From Deltaproteobacteria bacterium (GTDB lineage: Bacteria > Myxococcota_A > UBA9042 > PHBI01): a DNA stretch of 64,000 bases. The notes under the pieces were generated by a model, which saw only the letters and a program-made list of their open reading frames with translations, searched no databases and was not told the origin of the DNA. Shown here in pieces: positions 59,198 through 64,000 of this stretch. The stretch's first letter is position 1; every line of letters begins with the position of its first letter. The stretch covers positions 979,818 to 1,043,817 of the forward strand of contig JACKFA010000004.1 in the NCBI GenBank assembly GCA_020632715.1. The letters run 5' to 3'. A program made the position numbers and the translations under genes.

Positions 59198-62100
59198 TCA
59201 CGGCACCCGCAGCGACCCGCGGTCCACCGTGCAGCTCGAGAAGTTCGCGTTGACGACCTGCATCGCCGCCTGCAGCTCCGCCTCGGTGCGGCACGTCGTG
59301 CCCGGCACCTTCGGCGCCCCGCTCCAGACCGCCTCCGCCCGCTGCAGCACCTGCCGCACGCTGTACCCCGCGCACGACCCGCTCGCCACCACCAGGTCCC
59401 CGAGCGGGAGCCCCCGCGGCGCCGGAGTCACCCGCGCGTCCGAGAGCCGCACGTTGAACAGGAGCGCGATGAGCTCCCCGCCGTACGCCGACGGGTGCTG
59501 CTCCCACGGCCTGCACCGCGACGTCGGCCGCGCCTCGCCGAGCCCGCCGCCCGACCCCGGCAGCGCCGCCAGCACCGCCTCCGCCGCCCAGAAGTCCGTC
59601 CGCCGCGCGCCCGACGTGAAGCCCACCGTCACCCCATACGGCACCCCCGGACACCCGACCGCGTCCGTCGCCACCGCGGCGAACCCGCTCTGGAGCTTGC
59701 AGCTCCCGCGGTTCGGCGCCGACGGATCGCACGGCGTCCCCATCTCCTGCGGCGTCCACGTGCAGTAGTCGCCCACCGCGAGCGGCGCGCACGCAGGCGA
59801 CGTCCCGCCGAGCTGGCACGTCCCCGCCTGGCACGTGTCGTGCCCCTCGCAGAACACCGGCGAGAGCTCGACGTTCAGGTCGCCGCTCCCGCTCGTCACC
59901 GCCCCGCCCGGCAGGTGGCGGAAGAACGTGAACCACGCCGACGCGCCGAACGCATAATTGCGGTTGTTCGCCCGCTCGCCCAGCTGGAGCGGGAACACCC
60001 CGCCCGCCGGCCGCTCCTGCAGGTAGATCCACTCCGCCGCGTCGTCCGGCGTCGTCAGCATCCCGTTCGTGATCGACCAGTACTTCCACAGGTCCGTGTA
60101 CTCGAAGCCCTGCTGCCCCGACGGCAGCTCGCGGTGCGGCCCGCCCGTCCCCTGGCCGACCCCGCCGATCCCGCGCCACCGGAGCTCCATCACGAGGTCC
60201 CACTCCGTGTGCGACGCCACCGCGCCGCCCGAGTCGAACACCGTCACCGGCCCGCGCAGGACCGCCGACTTGTCCGCCCGGATGAGCAGGTGCAGCCCCT
60301 CGCGCGCCGTCATCCGCACCTGGTAGCCCTGCCCGAAGAGCCCCGCGAACCACAGCACATAGTCCGCCGGCGCCGACGTCAGCGACACCTCCCGGTGCGC
60401 CGGGAGCACCAGGTAGCCCGCGACCACGTCCGCCTCCGGCCACGGGCAGCCCGTGCACTCGCTCTGCGAGTCGCAGCTCGTCCCGTCCGCCGCGACCGGG
60501 TGACCGCACCCCGTCGTCGGCGAGCACGTGTCCACCGTGCAGTCGTTGCCGTCGTCGCAGTCGAGCGGCGCCCCGCCGAGGCAGACCCCGTCCGCGCACT
60601 GGTCGCCCACCGTGCACACGCTCCCGTCGCTGCACGGCGCCTCGTTCGGCACGTGCCGGCAGCCCGTCCCCGCGTCGCACAGGTCGTCCGTGCACGGGTT
60701 CCCGTCGTCGCACTGGAGCCCCTCGCCCCGACACACCCCGGCGTCGCAGTGGTCGTTCGCCGTGCAGTCGTTGCCGTCGTTGCAGGCGGTCGTGCTCGGC
60801 TTCGGCGTGAACACGCAGCCCAGCGCGTGGTCGCACACGTCGGTCGTGCAGGCCTGGCCGTCGTCGCAGCGCACCGCCGCCCCCGCCTGGCACTGCCCGT
60901 CGACGCACGCGTCGTACACCGTGCAGGCGTCGCCGTCGTCACACGCGACCCCGCTCAGCGGCACGTGCCGGCAGCCGAGCTGCGCGTCGCACACCTCCGC
61001 CGTGCACGGGTTGCCGTCGTCCTCGCACTGCACCGCCGCCCCCGGCTTGCACGCGCCGCCGACGCAGCGGTCGTCGCTCGTGCACACGTTGCCGTCGCTG
61101 CACGACCCGCTCGCGGGCCCCGTCTGGCAGCCGAGCAGCGGGTCGCACCACTCGGCCGTGCACGGGTTCTGGTCGTCCGCGCAGACGACCGGCGCCCCGA
61201 CGCAGGCGCCGGCGACGCAGCTCTCGCCCGTCGTGCACACGTCGTGATCGTCGCAGGCCGTGCCCGAGAGCGGCTCGTGGAGGCACCCGCGCGACGGCTC
61301 GCAGCGGTCCGTCGTGCAGTCGTTCTCATCGCTGCAGCGACGCTGCGTCCCCACGCACTGCCCGGCCTCGCAGTGGTCGTCGTAGGTGCAGAGGCTGTCG
61401 TCCGAGCAGCTCCCCGTGCGCGGCGTGTTCGTGCACCCGAGCACCGGGTCGCACGTGTCGACCGTGCACGGGTTGTGGTCGTCGCAGTCGTTCGCCTCCC
61501 CCGGCGTGCAGGCGACGCGCGGGCAGGCGAAGTCGATCCCCGCGGTGTCGGAGACGGTCGACCCGTCGCCCACGCGCACGTCGACGCGGTTGTCGAGCGT
61601 GCCGAGGCACATGTTGCCGCTCACGCGCGTGCAGTCCTCGACCGGCTGGCACGTCACCGTGCCGTCGACCTGGATGACCGACGTCGACCCGGGCACCCCC
61701 GTCGGCGCCACGGACCACGTCACCGCCTCGCTCGCGCCCGGCGTCACGACCCTCGAGCCGCCCGGCGTGACCGGCCCGGACAGCGGCCGCGCCGTGAACT
61801 TGCCCATCTTCAGGAGCCCGTCGGTCGGGAGCCCGAGGTGCTCGTCGACCGCGACCTCCGCGAGCGTCGGCGTCGCGTACGCGTCGAAGTCGAACGGCGT
61901 GCACGCCTTGACGCTCCGCGTCTCGCCGCCCTCGGCGATGCAGACCGCGTCGTCGGGCGCGTCGGCGGGCGCGTAGTTCACGCACGTCGAGATGCGCACC
62001 TGGTCGCCCGGGCGGATCGCCGCGTTCGAGAGGTCGTAGGCGGCGCCGATCTCGACCTGCACGTCCTCGCCGTACCCGAGCGCCTCCATGACGGAGCCCT

Positions 62101-62575
62101 CGACGTTCGGGATGAGGTCGCCCTGGATGGTGCGCACCGTCACCTCGAGCTCGCCGCTGTCGACGAACGGGCACGAGCAGAGCGTCGTCGTGTCGCCGAA
62201 GCCGCCCGACGCCACGGTCGCGTAGTGCCCCTGGCCGTCGCCCTTCTGGATGGACGCGACGAGCCCGCGCACGCGCGTGCCCTCGGGCATGAGCCCCGTG
62301 AGCGTGAGCACCGTGCTGAGCCCGAGCGCGTAGTGGGTCTCGCCCTCGGTGACCGTGATGGTGTAGGTCGCCGCCGCGTTCTGCGGCGCCTGCAGCGTCG
62401 GCGTGTCCGCGACCTTGTCGACGCCCCAGGCCGTCACGGCCTCGCAGGTCGTGTCGTCGCCGAGGAGGCGCTGGCAGATCTGCAGGAGCTTCGCCTCGGC
62501 GCGCACCGCGGGCGCGAACCCCGCGATGAGGCCGACCGTGAGCGCGGCCAGCGCCGCGACGCGCGCGCCGCTCAC
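59198..62575 (-). CDS. large secreted protein with slime-mould-type Cys repeats, coupled to GFFD member 9
   Basis: The product is 1125 residues from GTG 62575, overlapping the TGA of GFFD member 9 (GTGA). A Sec signal peptide ends near AVRA. Residues about 30-370 form an unrecognised beta-rich domain. From about 375 to 740 there are many Cys repeats alternating C-x-DG-x-x-CT-x-D-x-CD and GC-x-H-x-P units, the pattern of the Dictyostelium-type CTDC repeat (PF00526-like). Next comes an unrecognised globular domain (about 750-925), with WDLVMELRWRGIGG and SITNGML. The last 200 residues include FTSGARRTDFW and an internal Cys set, ending CTVDRGSLRVP. No anchor is present. The overlap with member 9 repeats the pairing seen at 30385. 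Confidence 0.85.
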   Translation of the reverse strand: MSGARVAALAALTVGLIAGFAPAVRAEAKLLQICQRLLGDDTTCEAVTAWGVDKVADTPTLQAPQNAAATYTITVTEGETHYALGLSTVLTLTGLMPEGTRVRGLVASIQKGDGQGHYATVASGGFGDTTTLCSCPFVDSGELEVTVRTIQGDLIPNVEGSVMEALGYGEDVQVEIGAAYDLSNAAIRPGDQVRISTCVNYAPADAPDDAVCIAEGGETRSVKACTPFDFDAYATPTLAEVAVDEHLGLPTDGLLKMGKFTARPLSGPVTPGGSRVVTPGASEAVTWSVAPTGVPGSTSVIQVDGTVTCQPVEDCTRVSGNMCLGTLDNRVDVRVGDGSTVSDTAGIDFACPRVACTPGEANDCDDHNPCTVDTCDPVLGCTNTPRTGSCSDDSLCTYDDHCEAGQCVGTQRRCSDENDCTTDRCEPSRGCLHEPLSGTACDDHDVCTTGESCVAGACVGAPVVCADDQNPCTAEWCDPLLGCQTGPASGSCSDGNVCTSDDRCVGGACKPGAAVQCEDDGNPCTAEVCDAQLGCRHVPLSGVACDDGDACTVYDACVDGQCQAGAAVRCDDGQACTTDVCDHALGCVFTPKPSTTACNDGNDCTANDHCDAGVCRGEGLQCDDGNPCTDDLCDAGTGCRHVPNEAPCSDGSVCTVGDQCADGVCLGGAPLDCDDGNDCTVDTCSPTTGCGHPVAADGTSCDSQSECTGCPWPEADVVAGYLVLPAHREVSLTSAPADYVLWFAGLFGQGYQVRMTAREGLHLLIRADKSAVLRGPVTVFDSGGAVASHTEWDLVMELRWRGIGGVGQGTGGPHRELPSGQQGFEYTDLWKYWSITNGMLTTPDDAAEWIYLQERPAGGVFPLQLGERANNRNYAFGASAWFTFFRHLPGGAVTSGSGDLNVELSPVFCEGHDTCQAGTCQLGGTSPACAPLAVGDYCTWTPQEMGTPCDPSAPNRGSCKLQSGFAAVATDAVGCPGVPYGVTVGFTSGARRTDFWAAEAVLAALPGSGGGLGEARPTSRCRPWEQHPSAYGGELIALLFNVRLSDARVTPAPRGLPLGDLVVASGSCAGYSVRQVLQRAEAVWSGAPKVPGTTCRTEAELQAAMQVVNANFSSCTVDRGSLRVP

Positions 62576-63798
62576 GGGGCACCGCCGAGGAGCGGCCCGG
62601 GCCCGCTGCAGTCGACGATGGGCTCGCCCTCCGCGTCGAAGAGCGCGTCGCAGCGCGCCTCCACCCCGAGGAGCGAGCTCCCCTCCTCGCGGAAGAGGAG
62701 GCGCACCGTGCTCTCGTCGTAGAGGCGCACGTCCTCGAGCTTGAGCCCGTCGTAGTGGTGCGTGTTGACCGTCTCCGTGCCGCACGCGCCGTACTTCTCG
62801 AGGTACGTCACGTCGACGCCGGTGTCGTTCTTGTCGATCAGCACGAGCAGCGACGGCGACGGGAGCCCCGGCGACGTCGGCGGCACCTTGAGCTTCGCGA
62901 CCCAATCGACGATGACGTGGTCGTTGCTGCGCGTGAGGTCGTCGCCGGCCTTGATGAGCGTCGCGCGCGTCATCCAGACGCCGCGCCAGACGCGCAGGTT
63001 CGCCTCGTCGTCGGTGATGCTCGGGTCGACCTGCGACATGCGGTACGGGTCGAGCGTGACGAGCCCGAAGCGCCAGGTGCCGTCCTCCTCGGGGATGGCG
63101 AACTGGCTCGTCGCGACGAGGTTCGTGAGCACCCAGTCCGTCGGCGCCCCGCACGGCCAGAACTCGGGCGCCGTCCCGCGCACCGACTGGCAGTTGTTCG
63201 CGAAGAGGAAGATGGTCGACGACTGGCCGCAGGAGGAGTCCGGGCAGACGGCGATGAAGCCGTCGTCCTTGTAGTCGGTCTTCGCGCTGCAGAGCGTCCC
63301 GACCACGCCGACGTCGATGTCGACGAAGCCGCCGTTGCCCTGCCCGACGACGGTCAGGAGCATCGACACGCTCACGTCGGCGTTGCGCTCGCACTGGAAG
63401 ATGGTGCTCGCGGTCGCGTCGATGGGGCCTTGCTGATCGACCAGGTCGTTGAAATAGACCTTGGCCGCCACATCGACCTGGTTCAGCCCGAAGCCGCTCT
63501 GCCCCGTGCGGCACGGGAGGATCGCCGTCAGCTCGCCGCCGAGCCGCACCGACTCGGCCGTCTCGACGTTGTAGACCACCGGCGGGTCGCTGCCGAGGTA
63601 GGTGAAGGTGAGCGTGTACTCGACCTTCTCGATGGCCGTGGACGCCGGGTACGAGAGCGAGAGCGTCGCGACGCCGACGTTCGTGCCGCCGCCGTCGCCG
63701 CCGTCCTTCGCGCCGCCGCACGCGCCGAGGCCCACGGCGAGCGCGAGCGCTGCCGAGGCGAGCCGGGCACAGGGCAGTGATGGCGACCAGGGCCTCAC
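62572..63798 (-). CDS. divergent GFFD-family lipoprotein, member 9
   Basis: The product is 408 residues from GTG 63798, with AGGAG nine bases before. The leader ends in VGLGAC, a lipobox, followed by Gly/Asp. The first block is weak (VGVATLSLSYPASTAIEKVEYTL). The signature is recognisable but altered: GGFVDIDVGVVGTLCSAKTD at about 176-195, with the nine-residue spacing kept and the last Cys replaced by Tyr. The YWN and MDD motifs are not present, and the C-terminal half is different, with a DWVAKLKVPPTSPG segment and the end LLGGAP. It may be an outlier family member or a distinct family sharing one motif. It directly precedes, with four-base overlap, a large Cys-repeat protein gene. Confidence 0.8.
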   Translation of the reverse strand: MRPWSPSLPCARLASAALALAVGLGACGGAKDGGDGGGTNVGVATLSLSYPASTAIEKVEYTLTFTYLGSDPPVVYNVETAESVRLGGELTAILPCRTGQSGFGLNQVDVAAKVYFNDLVDQQGPIDATASTIFQCERNADVSVSMLLTVVGQGNGGFVDIDVGVVGTLCSAKTDYKDDGFIAVCPDSSCGQSSTIFLFANNCQSVRGTAPEFWPCGAPTDWVLTNLVATSQFAIPEEDGTWRFGLVTLDPYRMSQVDPSITDDEANLRVWRGVWMTRATLIKAGDDLTRSNDHVIVDWVAKLKVPPTSPGLPSPSLLVLIDKNDTGVDVTYLEKYGACGTETVNTHHYDGLKLEDVRLYDESTVRLLFREEGSSLLGVEARCDALFDAEGEPIVDCSGPGPLLGGAP

Positions 63799-63915
63799 GC
63801 GCGCGTTCGCTCCTACGTTTCGGACGGTGACTGGAGTTGTGTGGCGATTCGAGAGGTGGCGGCGGTGAGCGCTCAGCTGTCTTCGCGATGTTCCGCCCGC
63901 ACGACGAAGGCACTC

Positions 63916-63924
63916 TCTATAGCA
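63916..63924 (-). promoter_or_regulatory. possible extended -10 element for member 9
   Basis: On the minus strand this reads TGCTATAGA, matching TGn-TATAAT in seven of the eight informative positions. It lies about 118 bases before GTG 63798, the same distance as in the plus arm. No good -35 box is seen. The other bases from 63799 to the window edge show no gene. Confidence 0.35.
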
Positions 63925-64000
63925 CGCTCGGCCTCGTCGGGGGAAGGCTGAGGTGACGCGCGCGCGCCCCGGACAACGGCCTCCGGGACGCCGCTCCGAC

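Overview
The window is a very GC-rich chromosome segment with protein architectures typical of Myxococcota: a MYXO-CTERM-like C-terminal anchor, DUF4215 and slime-mould-type Cys repeats, PKD and EGF-like arrays, CARDB repeats, many lipoproteins and an S74 chaperone-domain lipoprotein. I cannot assign a genus. No rRNA, tRNA, CRISPR array, phage module or transposase gene was recognised.

Positions 1-18930 hold mostly ordinary accessory genes. They include an ECF sigma factor with its own C-terminal zinc finger (cut by the window edge), small lipoproteins, two coupled membrane proteins, an HNH nuclease, a 1262-residue PKD/EGF surface protein, a DUF4032 kinase-like protein, a lipoprotein carboxylesterase, a tryptophan-rich repeat protein, a DUF350 protein, a DUF1517 protein and two coupled NAD(P)-binding oxidoreductases. 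Two 162-bp MITE-like repeats lie exactly against the stop codons of two unrelated genes.

Positions 19191-63798 are dominated by one unrecognised family of secreted lipoproteins and by very large repeat proteins. Nine family members share the signature GF[FV]D-x9-C-[SA]-A-K-x-D; eight also share YWN and MDD-I-x-I-x-C-like motifs. The minus-strand arm runs from 49391 down to 19191: a giant secreted protein (about 6,333 residues after three indel corrections), a family member overlapping its stop codon, a family member fused to about 1,100 residues of Ig-like sequence, two further overlapping members, and a smaller Gly-rich lipoprotein. The plus-strand arm (50406-57169) has four members. Three of them have the same promoter layout (TTGAC, 17-18 bp, TAAC) about 100 bp before the start codon, and three end in nearly the same terminator. 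A ninth, divergent member (62572-63798) overlaps the start of a 1125-residue Cys-repeat protein.

The recurring pairing of a family lipoprotein with a giant or Cys-repeat extracellular protein, often with 1-4 bp gene overlap, is the best candidate here for an undescribed cell-surface system. Its function is not known from sequence. Single-base and 5-base indels interrupt several otherwise intact genes (R at 18109, Gly-rich at 19191, giant at 30385-49391, family member at 50406). Either these are recent pseudogenes or the assembly has consensus errors in GC-rich repeats; this must be settled before interpreting gene loss.
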